A stretch of 42,160 bases of DNA. Source: Muribaculaceae bacterium (GTDB taxonomy: Bacteria > Bacteroidota > Bacteroidia > Bacteroidales > Muribaculaceae). The notes under the pieces were generated by a model, which was not told where the DNA came from, searched no databases, and saw nothing but the letters and a program-made list of their open reading frames with translations. The stretch covers positions 1 through 42,160 of the forward strand of contig JAGBIJ010000044.1 in NCBI GenBank assembly GCA_017935045.1, written 5' to 3'. Positions 32,398 through 42,026 of the stretch are shown here, piece after piece. The translations under genes and the position numbers were made by a program. Each line of letters begins with the position of its first letter. The first letter of the stretch is position 1.

Positions 32398-32877
32398 ATG
32401 AGCCGAATAAAAGATAACAACATGATGCCGGCGAATATTTTACGCCGGCGGCGTCTGGCGGAGATGATAGCTTCGGTCGGCATGATAGTGATAGCGGTAA
32501 GTATGTTTCTGCCGCTTCTGAATCTGACCGACCCATCGCGTCTGCCTATGTTCAAATGGATTTTCGCCACCGGGGCTCTTCTGTTCTGGGGCGGACGGTG
32601 CATACCGGTCAGTTCTCCTACGGAGAGCATGCGCATCCGTCGTCTGCGCCGCATAGAGTTCTGGGCCGGCGCCTGCTTCGGCGTCGCCGCGTTCTTCTGG
32701 TTTTACAACGAGGGCAAGGCTCCGGCTTACGCCGGGGCGCTGATGATATTGCGCGACACGATACTGTTCTCGCTGGCCGGGGCTGTACTGCAGCTTGTGG
32801 CCGCATGGATGATATATTACCGCAGCCGCAAAGAGGACAGTGCGCCTGAAGTCAAACCCCAAAAGCATAAAAAGTGA
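32398..32877 (+). CDS. Predicted four-helix membrane protein
   Basis: A 159-residue protein with about four hydrophobic segments (near 22-42, 53-70, 85-105 and 112-140) and a basic C terminus (KPQKHKK). I do not recognise it. It lies 16 nt after the divIC-like gene and its stop overlaps the GTG start of coaX (GTGA at 32874-32877). The tight packing implies a shared transcript. Confidence 0.75.
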   Translation: MSRIKDNNMMPANILRRRRLAEMIASVGMIVIAVSMFLPLLNLTDPSRLPMFKWIFATGALLFWGGRCIPVSSPTESMRIRRLRRIEFWAGACFGVAAFFWFYNEGKAPAYAGALMILRDTILFSLAGAVLQLVAAWMIYYRSRKEDSAPEVKPQKHKK

Positions 32878-33632
32878 GTTCCGCCGCACATAGAGCGCTG
32901 ACCGTAGACCGAGGCAACAGCCGGGTAAAGATGCGCGTCATGGAAGGGCTGACAAGCCTATATGCATATAGTGGCGAGTCCCCGGACATCGAGCAGGCCG
33001 CCCGGATATGCGATGAGTATGGTGTGGATACCGCGATCTACTGTAGCGTAGGGGCGATAGACGCGCGCTTCGCCGAGTCGCTCCGCCGCCTGACCGACGA
33101 CCGTCTGCTGGTACTCACTCACGAAACCCCGCTTCCCGTCACGATTGACTACGGCAGCCCCGCTACACTCGGAGCAGACCGCATAGCGGCATTGTGCGGC
33201 GCCTGGATATTGTGGCCCGATACGGCGATGCTTGTGGCTGATGCCGGCACATGTCTTACGCTCGACCTGCTTGACGCTGCCGGTCATTTCCCCGGCGGAG
33301 ACATAGCTCCGGGTGTTGAGATGCGTCTGAAGGCTATGCACTCTTTTACAGGGTCGCTGCCCGAGGTGGGCGTAGCCGGCGAATTGCCGGAATACGGTAC
33401 CGACACTGCCACGGCCATGCGTTGCGGCGCGGTGCGCGGCGCAGCTGATCAGATCATACACGCCTGGCAGGAGGCTCGGAGGCTGGCCGGGGCCCGGCGG
33501 CTTGTCCTGACCGGCGGCGACGCAGACATGCTGCTGCCTCTGTTGCAGAGCGAAATAGACCATATAGACTGCAGACCCGACTTGATCGAGGTCGGCTTAA
33601 TCAGCATATTGAAATACAATGAATATATCTAA
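32874..33632 (+). CDS. coaX: Type III pantothenate kinase
   Basis: Phosphorylates pantothenate, the first step of coenzyme A synthesis. The 252-residue protein has the ASKHA-fold phosphate motif VDRGNSRVK (11-19), the pantothenate/metal region TIDYGSPATLGADRIAAL (near 88-105), and ADAGTCLTLDLL with GGDIAPGVEMR (near 121-150). It uses a GTG start that overlaps the preceding stop. Its end overlaps the outer-membrane protein gene by 14 nt. Confidence 0.93.
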   Translation: MSSAAHRALTVDRGNSRVKMRVMEGLTSLYAYSGESPDIEQAARICDEYGVDTAIYCSVGAIDARFAESLRRLTDDRLLVLTHETPLPVTIDYGSPATLGADRIAALCGAWILWPDTAMLVADAGTCLTLDLLDAAGHFPGGDIAPGVEMRLKAMHSFTGSLPEVGVAGELPEYGTDTATAMRCGAVRGAADQIIHAWQEARRLAGARRLVLTGGDADMLLPLLQSEIDHIDCRPDLIEVGLISILKYNEYI

Positions 33633-34899
33633 CTATCTGAGACTCTCCATTATTACCATATTTGCGGCATGCGCATGCGGCGCGTGGTCGCAGGTAACGA
33701 CATCGCCATACTCCATGTATGGCTACGGTCTGCTGCGCGAAGGCGCGACTTCGACCCAAAGACAGATGGGCGGCATAGGCTACGGCATGACCGGAGGCCG
33801 CCAGATAAATGCTATGAACCCAGCTTCATACGCAGCCATTGACTCGCTTACGTTTCTGTGGGACATAGGCGCTGACCTGTCGCTTAACTGGCGCTCAGAG
33901 CTGGCGGCTGACGGGAAGGAGAACAAAGGCCATGGCGTAGGCGGCGGTCTGGACTATCTGGCCATGCAGTTTCCCTTGTCAAAGCATTTCGGCGCCTCCA
34001 TCGGTCTGGTGCCTTACAGCTCAGTCGGTTATTCATTCGGCGACCAGGTGGTTCACGGCTCTCTTTCCAATCAAGGCTCTGGCGGCATCACTCAGGCATA
34101 CGCCGGCTTTGCCGGACGTCTGAAAGGATTCTCTCTCGGTTTCAACATAAGCTATGACTTCGGAAATGTAATCAACGATGTCTACGCCTATACGGCAGAC
34201 GCCCATCAGACTTTGTTTGAGCACGTCATGCAGATCCGCGACTGGGACATAACCATCGGCGCCCAGTACACCCTGCCTACTGATAAATATTCCAAGTTGA
34301 CTTTAGGCGCCGTATATACACCCAAGAAGTCTCTACATGGCAAGACATGGGCGGCTTTCTGGGACATTACGGCAGAAAGCAAAGCCGATACGGTAGGGTA
34401 CAGTAAGATAGGCGGCAAATATTATCGCCCGAACAGCGTGGGTGTCGGCATCAACTGGCAGCGTACACGCTCTTCGCATCTTATGGTCGAGGCCGACTTC
34501 TCATGGCAGCAATGGTCGAAAGCCGCCTATCCGGCGTTGTACACCGAGACGGGCTCCGTAGCTGTCGATGCCCAGCAGTTCAACGACCGCCTGCGCTTCG
34601 CTTTGGGCGGCGAGTTTACCCCCCGTCTGCGTGGCAACTATCTGAAGCGTATCACTTATCGCCTGGGTGCGCACTATACGCGTGATTATTTCAAGATAGG
34701 CGATAACGACGTCAGGGAATATGGCATTTCGTGTGGCTTCGGCCTGCCTACCATCGAGGGAAAGACGATAGTCAATCTCGGATTCGAGTGGTATCGCCGT
34801 CAGGCCTCCCCGACCGCTCTGATCAAGGAAAATTATTTCAATATCACGCTTGGCCTAAATTTCAACGAGCTGTGGTTCTGGCAGCGTAAACTGAAATGA
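33619..34899 (+). CDS. Outer-membrane beta-barrel protein (FadL/OmpP1-like)
   Basis: The 426-residue protein has a signal peptide (about 1-25) and repeated alternating beta strands typical of a barrel (for example GASIGLVPYSSVGYSFG, LGFNISYDFG, LRFALGGEF). Its start (SPYSMYGYGLLREGATSTQRQMGG, NAMNPASYAA) resembles the plug region of OmpP1/FadL-type proteins of Bacteroidota. The exact substrate is unknown. Translational overlap with coaX (14 nt) and lptC (4 nt) places it in an envelope-assembly operon. Confidence 0.8.
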   Translation: MNISNYLRLSIITIFAACACGAWSQVTTSPYSMYGYGLLREGATSTQRQMGGIGYGMTGGRQINAMNPASYAAIDSLTFLWDIGADLSLNWRSELAADGKENKGHGVGGGLDYLAMQFPLSKHFGASIGLVPYSSVGYSFGDQVVHGSLSNQGSGGITQAYAGFAGRLKGFSLGFNISYDFGNVINDVYAYTADAHQTLFEHVMQIRDWDITIGAQYTLPTDKYSKLTLGAVYTPKKSLHGKTWAAFWDITAESKADTVGYSKIGGKYYRPNSVGVGINWQRTRSSHLMVEADFSWQQWSKAAYPALYTETGSVAVDAQQFNDRLRFALGGEFTPRLRGNYLKRITYRLGAHYTRDYFKIGDNDVREYGISCGFGLPTIEGKTIVNLGFEWYRRQASPTALIKENYFNITLGLNFNELWFWQRKLK

Positions 34900-35594
34900 T
34901 GTACCGCAGGCCCCTGCATATCCTGCCCGTCGCACTTGTGTCTCTGCTCGTGTTGTCAGTCTTCTGCGCCTGTCGTGAGGAGGACACTCTCGGTGTAGCC
35001 GGCATCAACACGCGCGGCATGCCGACGATGACCACGCGCAACGTGATGACCATCATTTCCGACTCCGGTATACCGCAATACCGCATGGTGTCGCCGCTAT
35101 GGCTCGTCTACGACAACGTAGATACCCCTTTATGGATATTGCCGGGAGGGCCGTATCTGGAGAAATTTGACCGTAATTACAATATAGTCTTTACTGTAGC
35201 TGCCGATTCGGCGGTCAACAACCGGCTGACGCAGCAATGGACGCTGCATGGCAATGTGGAGTTCAAGCAGGGCAAAGAGCTGCTGATACTGACGCAGCAC
35301 TTGGTCTGGGATCAGCGCGAGCAGCTGGTTTTTTCCGACTCGTTCATCCACATAGAGCAGCCCGACAAGATAATAGAGGGATACGGCTTCGAGGGGCATA
35401 CCACGGCACGCGGCAATCTTTCCTCTTATACCTTGTACAAGCCCACCGGAGTGCTTCCTTTTGACAAGTCACGTCTGATGAGCCCCGGTGTGCCAGCCGC
35501 CGGAGAGATAGGAGCTACACTGTCTTCTGCGCCTGCCGGAGCCGGATTGCCGCCCTCGGCCGGGGGGCCGGCCGAACAGGGCGCTATGCCTTGA
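34896..35594 (+). CDS. lptC: LPS export protein LptC (lipoprotein)
   Basis: LptC carries LPS from the LptBFG transporter towards LptA. The 232-residue protein has a lipoprotein signal (VLSVFCAC, about residues 21-28) and an LptC beta-jellyroll (about 45-185; ISDSGIPQYRMVSP, TLHGNVEFKQGKELLILTQHLVWDQ, IEGYGFEG). The last 40 residues are a Pro/Ala/Gly-rich tail. ATG 34896 overlaps the previous stop. A CBS-domain transporter gene follows after 21 nt. Confidence 0.88.
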   Translation: MMYRRPLHILPVALVSLLVLSVFCACREEDTLGVAGINTRGMPTMTTRNVMTIISDSGIPQYRMVSPLWLVYDNVDTPLWILPGGPYLEKFDRNYNIVFTVAADSAVNNRLTQQWTLHGNVEFKQGKELLILTQHLVWDQREQLVFSDSFIHIEQPDKIIEGYGFEGHTTARGNLSSYTLYKPTGVLPFDKSRLMSPGVPAAGEIGATLSSAPAGAGLPPSAGGPAEQGAMP

Positions 35595-35615
35595 CGTACC
35601 TAAAAAAGATAAAAG

Positions 35616-36905
35616 ATGGATATAATATCTGCATTGATACTGACTGTAATCGCAATACTGTTTTCCGCGCTGTTTTCCGGTATGGAAATAGCTTTTGTGC
35701 AGTCCAACAAGGTACGCATAGGCATCGACGCTTCGCGCGGTGGACTGATAAACCGGATAATCTCCGGCTTCACAAGGCACGCGGAAATGTTCATATCAAC
35801 GCTTCTTGTCGGCAACAATATAGTGCTGGTCATCTACGGTATAGCCATTTCTGTCATTATCAATCCCTGGCTGGAGGCTACGCTTCATTCCGAAGCTCTG
35901 GTGCTGATCGGAAATACGGCTATTTCGACACTTATCATTCTGATTACCGGCGAATTTCTGCCCAAGACCATCTTCCGCATAAATCCCAATGCGATGCTTA
36001 AGGTCTTCGCTCTGCCGGTATATCTGATATATATAATACTCTATCCCGTCTCTCTCTTTACCTCCTCGCTGTCGCGCCTGCTGATGCGGATGTCGGGTAT
36101 CAAGACCGGCGAAAAAGATGATGCACGCCTGACCATCGACCAGATAGACAACTACATCCAGCAGAATATTGATGAGAAGGCCAGCCAGGAGGAGGTGGAG
36201 AATGAAGTGAAGATTTTCCGCAACGCCATCGACTTCAAGGACACCCATATCCACGACTGCATGATACCTCGCAACGAGATAGTGGCAGTCAATATAGACA
36301 CTACCGACCGACAGTGCCTGCTCGACACGTTTGTCTCCACCGGGCTGTCGAAGATAGTCGTCTACAAGGGGGATATCGATGACGTGCAGGGCTATATCCA
36401 TGTCTCCGAGATGTTCAGCCCTGATACTGACTGGAAGCAGTGTCTGAAGCCCGTAATCTTTACTCCGGAGACGATGCTCGCCAACAAGATGATGCGCCGC
36501 CTGATGGGAGAGAAGAAATCCATGGCTATCGTGGTCGACGAATTCGGCGGCACCGCCGGCCTTGTCACGCTTGAGGATCTGGTGGAAGAAATCTTCGGCG
36601 AGATCGAGGATGAACATGACCGCAACAATCTTATAGCCCGCGCAATAAACGATGACACGTATGAATTTTCAGGTAGAACCGAAATTCAGGCTATCAACGA
36701 CGCGTTTCATCTGGATTTGCGCGAGGATGAAGACTACCAGACCATAGCCGGCCTGATAATCCACAATCTGGAGGCGCTTCCCTCGCCCGGAGATGTCTGC
36801 GTGATAGGCGATTTCCGGTTTGAAATACTTAAAATGTCTGACACGCGCATTGAGCTTGTCCGTCTTTACCGCGTTTCCCCCGGCGAGAAGCCGGCGGAAT
36901 CATAA
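35616..36905 (+). CDS. CNNM/CorC-HlyC type transporter (hemolysin-like, GldE family)
   Basis: The 429-residue protein has an N-terminal DUF21/CNNM membrane domain (about 1-155; [12 protein letters not shown]), paired CBS domains (about 205-330; [44 protein letters not shown]) and a CorC_HlyC C-terminal domain (about 345-420). Relatives include magnesium/cobalt efflux proteins and the gliding-associated GldE. It is the last gene of the envelope operon, with a stem-loop 8 nt past the stop. Confidence 0.85.
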   Translation: MDIISALILTVIAILFSALFSGMEIAFVQSNKVRIGIDASRGGLINRIISGFTRHAEMFISTLLVGNNIVLVIYGIAISVIINPWLEATLHSEALVLIGNTAISTLIILITGEFLPKTIFRINPNAMLKVFALPVYLIYIILYPVSLFTSSLSRLLMRMSGIKTGEKDDARLTIDQIDNYIQQNIDEKASQEEVENEVKIFRNAIDFKDTHIHDCMIPRNEIVAVNIDTTDRQCLLDTFVSTGLSKIVVYKGDIDDVQGYIHVSEMFSPDTDWKQCLKPVIFTPETMLANKMMRRLMGEKKSMAIVVDEFGGTAGLVTLEDLVEEIFGEIEDEHDRNNLIARAINDDTYEFSGRTEIQAINDAFHLDLREDEDYQTIAGLIIHNLEALPSPGDVCVIGDFRFEILKMSDTRIELVRLYRVSPGEKPAES

Positions 36906-36912
36906 TCTTTGT

Positions 36913-36931
36913 TCCGCACCATACGTGCGGA
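36913..36931 (+). terminator. Stem-loop at the end of the envelope operon
   Basis: TCCGCAC (36913-36919) pairs with GTGCGGA (36925-36931) around a five-base loop. It starts seven bases after the transporter stop. No T-run follows, so it may be a weak or factor-dependent terminator or a stabilising 3' structure. Confidence 0.5.
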
Positions 36932-36995
36932 GCAGCCTGAAAACGTATTAATTAATTAAATGGAGCCGGTTGTACGGATCTCCCAGAATTTTTAC

Positions 36996-39900
36996 ATGTT
37001 AAACTCAAAATTTCGAGGCAGAAGGCTGCTGGCGCTCCTTCTGCTGACGGTCTTGCTGCAAATGCCGGTAATGGCCAAGACCGTCTACTATGACAATGGT
37101 TCCACTAACTGGAGCAAAGTATGCGTTCATTTTTGGGGCGGTGCCCTGAGTACGGATTGGCCCGGTCTGCCAGACAAGCATGGTGGCGATAGCCGTTATG
37201 ACTCCTATAGCATAGGCATCTACCAGGGGCAGGTGTATAAGGCCGTCATCCCTGACGACGCTACCGGAGTCATTTTCAACGGTGGCAGCGACTCGTCGCA
37301 GACCCCAAATCTGATCCCTGTGGATGGACACGTGTATGTCAAGGGAAATGACAGCGCTTCCAGTGACAAAGGGCATATTGATGATTACGTTATCGGCGGC
37401 GGCGACGATACGGAGACAATGGAGTACACCATCTATTTCGAGAACTCGGCCGAATGGTCGGCTGTCGCTGCATGGGTGTTCGACGGTTCACACAACTACT
37501 CCGGAGGCTCCTGGCCCGGCAGGCAGCTGACTACGGATATCAATAATTTCCGGCTCTATCCTTATGCGTTTACCGCCCCAAAAAGCGGCAACGGGCTGAA
37601 GTGTATCTTCAATGACAATACCAGTACCGACAATACCCGTAAGACCGCAGAATATGATGTGAAGAATGGCTGGGTGTACAATGCCGCCGGTGCGGTATGC
37701 CATATCAACGAATACACCGGCCCCGACCAGTCGCCCGAGTATTGGACTGAGCCGTCGGTTCCGAGTCTGAATGACGAGGTAACGCTCTGGTTTAACCGTA
37801 CCAAAGGCGACGGTGCGCTCAAGAACGAGGACAATATCTATCTGTATTCAGGTCTGCGTAAGAATGGAGATACAGAATGGCACGGCGCTCCGGCCTGGGA
37901 TATGTCAGACAGTGAGCGCGCCAAGTGCAAGTTGAGTCAGTCAGCGGAGAACCGGGACTTGTTTTACATTACGTTATCTCCTTCTCTCAGTGATTTTTAC
38001 GGGGTCTATGATGATGTCGATCAACTGGCCTTCATCTTCAGAGACAAGACCGGTGAAATCAAGCAGGATAGCGGAGAGAATGATGGCAATCACTTCATTA
38101 ACCTGAAGCAGTTGCCGCCCGATCCGTCAAAAGCGCCATTGGGTGCGTTTCAGAGTATAAGTGAAGACAATGGCGTTTTTACTGTGACGGCAGCAAAAGG
38201 CTCCATGCAGCTGACCCTAATGGCTCCGGACGTAATAAAGGTGTTTACCCTGCCTTCCGGCGCACAGAAGACCAGTGAGCGCGAGTCGATATCAGTCTGT
38301 CTGGAACCGCAGCAGGTAAGTTATACCACTATTGACGCGGATGATTATTATGAAATCAATATGACCGAGGGGGGCGCCGTACGCATAGCGAAGGCATCTT
38401 GCCTGCTCAGCTATTACGATGCCGGAGGCGAGCTGCTGCTGGAGGAGAGCGCCGGTCTGGTCAATTCCTCCACCGGAAGTTCGGTTACGTTTCTTGGCAT
38501 GAATGATATAGCCTTCTATGGCGGAGGATATAATGGCAATTATGTTAATCAGAATGGCAAGACGATGGAGATGAACAATCGCCAGACTGGCGGTTGGGAG
38601 CAGGGCTGGAGTGCGCCGCATAATATCTGTATACCGTATTTTGTGTCTACGTCGGGATACGGGGTGCTGTTTGACGACCATTATCAGCATGCGCGGATCT
38701 GTCCTTCATCGACTGGCTCCACTTATCAGAGTAATACGCAGGATCCGATAGCCTATTATTTCGTAGGCGGCGGCGACATGGAAAGCGCGATGCAAAACTA
38801 TGTGCTGCTTACAGGCCGGCAGGAGATGCCGCCTTATTGGGCATTGGGATATATATCCTCTAAATTCAGTTTTGCAAACAGAGCCGAGGCTACGAACGTC
38901 ATTACGAAAACAAGAGAATTGAATATTCCGATTGACGGTATAGTCTTCGACATACATTGGCAAGGTGGAAATAAGGGAGCTTATGGCATGGGCCGTCTGG
39001 ATTGGGCGGCAGACGGAAGCTATGGGGACGGCAGCGAGATGATACAAGGCTTTTTACGAGATTACAAAGTTCACTCTGTAGCTATAACCGAGCCGTTCTT
39101 CTCGACTGATGATGTGGCTAAATCCAATTACGACCTGCTGAGGTCCAAAAATTGGCTGACAGGCGGAAGCCCTGTGGATATGTCCTGGATGTCTCCCGGT
39201 GGTAATTGCGGACTGATCGACGTGACGATACCCGAAGCTATGGCGTGGCTGGGAGAGAAGCATGTGGAACATGCCCGCAAAGGTATGTCCGGCTGGTGGC
39301 TTGATCTTGGCGAACCGGAAAAGCAGGAGAATAACGGCAATCTGACGTATAAGGGCGGAAGTGCGGCCCAGGTACTCAACGAGTACGGCTTGCGTTGGCT
39401 GGCCGGCGTGTATAACTCCATGAAGGCCGCTTTCCCGGAGCGCAGACAATTCATTATGCCGCGTGCCGGCACTGCAGGCATGCAGCGCTACAGTGCCTTC
39501 CCCTGGACCGGCGACATTCTCCGTAGCGACGGCGGCCTGAAAGCGCAGGTGCCGGCTTTGGTCAGTGCATCTATGTCAGGCGTCGGCTACCTCGGTTCCG
39601 ATATAGGCGGATTCACGGCCAATGAAGCGAACCCGGATCTCTATAATCGCTGGGTGCAGCTCGGCGTATTCTACCCGATGATGCGTACCCATTCTGCCAA
39701 CAATCCTGAGCCCTGGAACGGCGCGGGTAGTAATCAGGAGTTGGTAAAGAAATTCATACGTATGCGTTATCAGTATTTGCCTTATACATATACCATGGCT
39801 TACCAGAACAGCTATCTGGGAAAGCCGATGGCGCGCCCAGTCAATTTCTATGACGCCGACAAGTCGCGTCTGGCGGACTGCAACGACGAATATCTCTGGG

Positions 39901-40892
39901 GCCGCGACGTGCTGGTAGCTCCCGTGCTGTCGGGCGGCGCCACCAGTCGCAGCATCTCCTTCCCCGACGGCCGTTGGCTTGACATGAATGACTATAAAGT
40001 GTACGGCGGAGGCACAAGTGTGACGTACGACGCTCCCAAGGATCGTCTTCCCTTCTTTTTGCGCGAGGGTGCGTTTCTGCCTTCGTTTGCCGATACTGAG
40101 TATCTCAATACGGAGGAAATCGATACTTCGTTGCTTACGGTCGATTATTTTGTCAACAATACCAGCACGCCCATGGAGTCGCTCTATTATGAAGATGACC
40201 ATTTGACACCGGATCCGGTAGGTGATGGCAAGTATTTGCTTACGCATTTTATCGGATACAGCGATAAGGGCAATCACGTGATATTCGTTGAACGCGAGGG
40301 TCCCGGTTTTGAGGAAATGCCGGAGAAGCATCATGTGGTATTCCGTATTCATCAGCATAATTTCAGTGAAAATTCCGGCTCCGTCATTGGATTCAATTAT
40401 GGAGATTCTGTGTTCGATAGTCCCGCGATGGCCGCTGCGCTTGTAGACAGAGCGGATTCTTATGATGTCATTCCTGCCAGCGGATCGCTGGAGGAGCTTA
40501 ATTCCCAAAGTGTGGAAAGAGGATATTATAAGGGTAACGATGGCATCCTTTATGTGAAGATACCTCTGGAAAGCGCAATGAATACGGCTATTGAGATGGG
40601 TACGCCCGGCCTGCTTACCGGTCTTGCCGCTACAGAGGTGGTGGAACGAATGACGCTCTCTTATGCCCACGGCCACATAAGCTATTCTGCGCCGCAGGGT
40701 ACAGTCAATCTCAGACTGGACGTGTATAATGCCACGGGAGCGAAAGTAGCCTCATTCAGTTCTCTGACAGCCGACGGAAACGTAGCTCAGATTGGGCTGC
40801 CGCTGTCGCCGGGCGTGTATGTCGCTGTCCTCTCGGGAGCTGACGCCGATGGTGTCACTGTAAGCCGCAAGGCTAAAGTTATGGCGAAGTAA
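36996..40892 (+). CDS. Secreted GH31 alpha-glucosidase with starch-binding modules and T9SS domain
   Basis: From ATG 36996 the protein has 1298 residues; a longer frame from 36960 lacks a signal-like start. After the signal peptide (1-27) come two CBM26-like modules (about 28-134 and 143-240; 'NWSKVCVHFWGG', 'VAAWVFDGSHNYSGGSWPG'), a module matching the amylase N terminus (about 255-370), the GH31 N-terminal domain and the barrel. The nucleophile is D770 (WWLDLGEPE), the acid/base D840 (FPWTGD) and SGVGYLGSDIGGF follows. The end (VNLRLDVYNATGAKV, LSPGVYVAVL) is a T9SS sorting domain. It would attack alpha-glucans at the cell surface. A stand-alone promoter is not clear. Confidence 0.9.
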   Translation: MLNSKFRGRRLLALLLLTVLLQMPVMAKTVYYDNGSTNWSKVCVHFWGGALSTDWPGLPDKHGGDSRYDSYSIGIYQGQVYKAVIPDDATGVIFNGGSDSSQTPNLIPVDGHVYVKGNDSASSDKGHIDDYVIGGGDDTETMEYTIYFENSAEWSAVAAWVFDGSHNYSGGSWPGRQLTTDINNFRLYPYAFTAPKSGNGLKCIFNDNTSTDNTRKTAEYDVKNGWVYNAAGAVCHINEYTGPDQSPEYWTEPSVPSLNDEVTLWFNRTKGDGALKNEDNIYLYSGLRKNGDTEWHGAPAWDMSDSERAKCKLSQSAENRDLFYITLSPSLSDFYGVYDDVDQLAFIFRDKTGEIKQDSGENDGNHFINLKQLPPDPSKAPLGAFQSISEDNGVFTVTAAKGSMQLTLMAPDVIKVFTLPSGAQKTSERESISVCLEPQQVSYTTIDADDYYEINMTEGGAVRIAKASCLLSYYDAGGELLLEESAGLVNSSTGSSVTFLGMNDIAFYGGGYNGNYVNQNGKTMEMNNRQTGGWEQGWSAPHNICIPYFVSTSGYGVLFDDHYQHARICPSSTGSTYQSNTQDPIAYYFVGGGDMESAMQNYVLLTGRQEMPPYWALGYISSKFSFANRAEATNVITKTRELNIPIDGIVFDIHWQGGNKGAYGMGRLDWAADGSYGDGSEMIQGFLRDYKVHSVAITEPFFSTDDVAKSNYDLLRSKNWLTGGSPVDMSWMSPGGNCGLIDVTIPEAMAWLGEKHVEHARKGMSGWWLDLGEPEKQENNGNLTYKGGSAAQVLNEYGLRWLAGVYNSMKAAFPERRQFIMPRAGTAGMQRYSAFPWTGDILRSDGGLKAQVPALVSASMSGVGYLGSDIGGFTANEANPDLYNRWVQLGVFYPMMRTHSANNPEPWNGAGSNQELVKKFIRMRYQYLPYTYTMAYQNSYLGKPMARPVNFYDADKSRLADCNDEYLWGRDVLVAPVLSGGATSRSISFPDGRWLDMNDYKVYGGGTSVTYDAPKDRLPFFLREGAFLPSFADTEYLNTEEIDTSLLTVDYFVNNTSTPMESLYYEDDHLTPDPVGDGKYLLTHFIGYSDKGNHVIFVEREGPGFEEMPEKHHVVFRIHQHNFSENSGSVIGFNYGDSVFDSPAMAAALVDRADSYDVIPASGSLEELNSQSVERGYYKGNDGILYVKIPLESAMNTAIEMGTPGLLTGLAATEVVERMTLSYAHGHISYSAPQGTVNLRLDVYNATGAKVASFSSLTADGNVAQIGLPLSPGVYVAVLSGADADGVTVSRKAKVMAK

Positions 40893-40914
40893 CAGGACTA
40901 TACCCTCGTTTCAG

Positions 40915-40951
40915 CAAGGCGCGCCGGAGTTAATTCTGACGCGCCTTGTTC
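40915..40951 (+). terminator. Terminator after the GH31 gene
   Basis: CAAGGCGCG (40915-40923) pairs with CGCGCCTTG (40940-40948) around a 16-base loop, followed by TTCTTG. The U-tract is short, so termination may be partial. The 285-base gap to the sigma gene also holds that gene's promoter. Confidence 0.7.
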
Positions 40952-41093
40952 TTGTCACTGCCCGGCCGTGCCATCAGGCGTATGCGCATTATCGGCAGGA
41001 GGTCGTGATTGCAGTGAATCAGTCAGTTGCCAAGGACTGAAAAATATTTTGATAAAAATTCTTAAAATCATTCTCCAATTAAAATTTAATTGT

Positions 41094-41132
41094 TAACTTT
41101 GCACTAGATGAAGTGGGACTTGTTGTTGTCCC
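41094..41132 (+). promoter_or_regulatory. Promoter and leader hairpin of the sigma factor gene
   Basis: TAACTTTG at 41094-41101 matches the -7 consensus in full, but no TTTG is seen 19-21 bases upstream, so recognition may be weaker or by another sigma factor. GGGAC (41115-41119) pairs with GTCCC (41128-41132) in the leader around an eight-base loop, 45 nt before ATG 41178. Confidence 0.55.
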
Positions 41133-41177
41133 AAATGTAATCTGTATTTGATAAATATAAGCTAACTGACATCGTAG

Positions 41178-41678
41178 ATGGCCAAAAAGAATTTCAAAAC
41201 GGACGTGGTCGGAATGCAAGGCAGCCTTATGAGTTTCGCGTACAAACTTACGGCTGACAAGGATTGCGCATCTGATCTTGTGCAGGATACCACCCTCAAG
41301 GCGCTTGACAGCGAAGATAAATTTGCTGAGAACGTCAACTTCAAAGGTTGGCTGTTTACTATTATGCGCAATATTTTTATCAATAATTATCGGCGCAGAG
41401 TACGTGAAAACACTGTCATCGATACGACGGACGGCCTGTTTCACATCAATTCTGTTCAGGAAGACACTGCGACTCCCGATGGAGCGTACACTGTTTCTGA
41501 AATATCTGATATCATCAAGCGTATCCCGAAAGATTTCAGTATGCCGTTCCGCATGCACGTAGCCGGGTACAAATACGAAGAGATTGCTGAGACATTGGGA
41601 CTTCCCATAGGTACAGTAAAGAGTCGTATTTTTACCACCCGCCAGCAGCTTCGCACGATGCTTAAAGATTATCGTTAA
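41178..41678 (+). CDS. ECF-type RNA polymerase sigma factor
   Basis: The 166-residue protein has region 2 (about 8-75; MSFAYKLTADKDCASDLVQDTTLKAL, FKGWLFTIMRNIFINNYRR) and region 4 (about 110-160; FRMHVAGYKYEEIAETLGLPIGTVKSRIF). No anti-sigma gene follows it. The weak -33 element of its own promoter leaves open self-regulation. A strong terminator closes the transcript. Confidence 0.93.
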   Translation: MAKKNFKTDVVGMQGSLMSFAYKLTADKDCASDLVQDTTLKALDSEDKFAENVNFKGWLFTIMRNIFINNYRRRVRENTVIDTTDGLFHINSVQEDTATPDGAYTVSEISDIIKRIPKDFSMPFRMHVAGYKYEEIAETLGLPIGTVKSRIFTTRQQLRTMLKDYR

Positions 41679-41704
41679 TCTCCCCGAAATATTGATTCTC
41701 CTAC

Positions 41705-41738
41705 CATGCGCGTCCGCTTGTGCGGGCGCGCATGTTTT
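41705..41738 (+). terminator. Strong intrinsic terminator after the sigma factor gene
   Basis: Thirteen bases (41705-41717) pair with 41722-41734 around a four-base loop; one internal T-G position is unpaired or wobble. TTTT ATTT follows directly. It ends the ECF sigma transcript. Confidence 0.9.
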
Positions 41739-42026
41739 ATTTGTCGGCAGTCGTGGTGGAGCCTGAATAGAGCTGGGCGGGGCAGGCGTCTCCGTTTTTT
41801 CTGTATTTCCGAGGTTTTTTGCGTCTTTTTTGAAGCAAGCGTGCGCCGTGACCGGGGCGTCATGGGATTCAGACGGGGCTGTCTGAACATTTTTTTCCGG
41901 TGCGTATGAACGAAAAGTTCGATGGCGGTGTTTGTTTTTACATATTTTAACACTTCTGTATTTATGTGGTTTACAGAGTATTGGTGGTATGGCTGTAATT
42001 TTTCTGTAATTTTTTCGCGGAAATAT
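41739..42026. other. Intergenic stretch with no recognised gene
   Basis: Frames here (a 67-codon plus-strand and a 144-codon minus-strand frame) run through the terminator or the downstream promoter and carry no recognisable domain. The composition changes from GC-rich to AT-rich towards 42000. Confidence 0.5.

Noticed and set aside
39576-40676. 366-codon minus-strand frame opposite the GH31 gene
   Set aside because: Antisense shadow of a clear glycosidase gene with no known domain.
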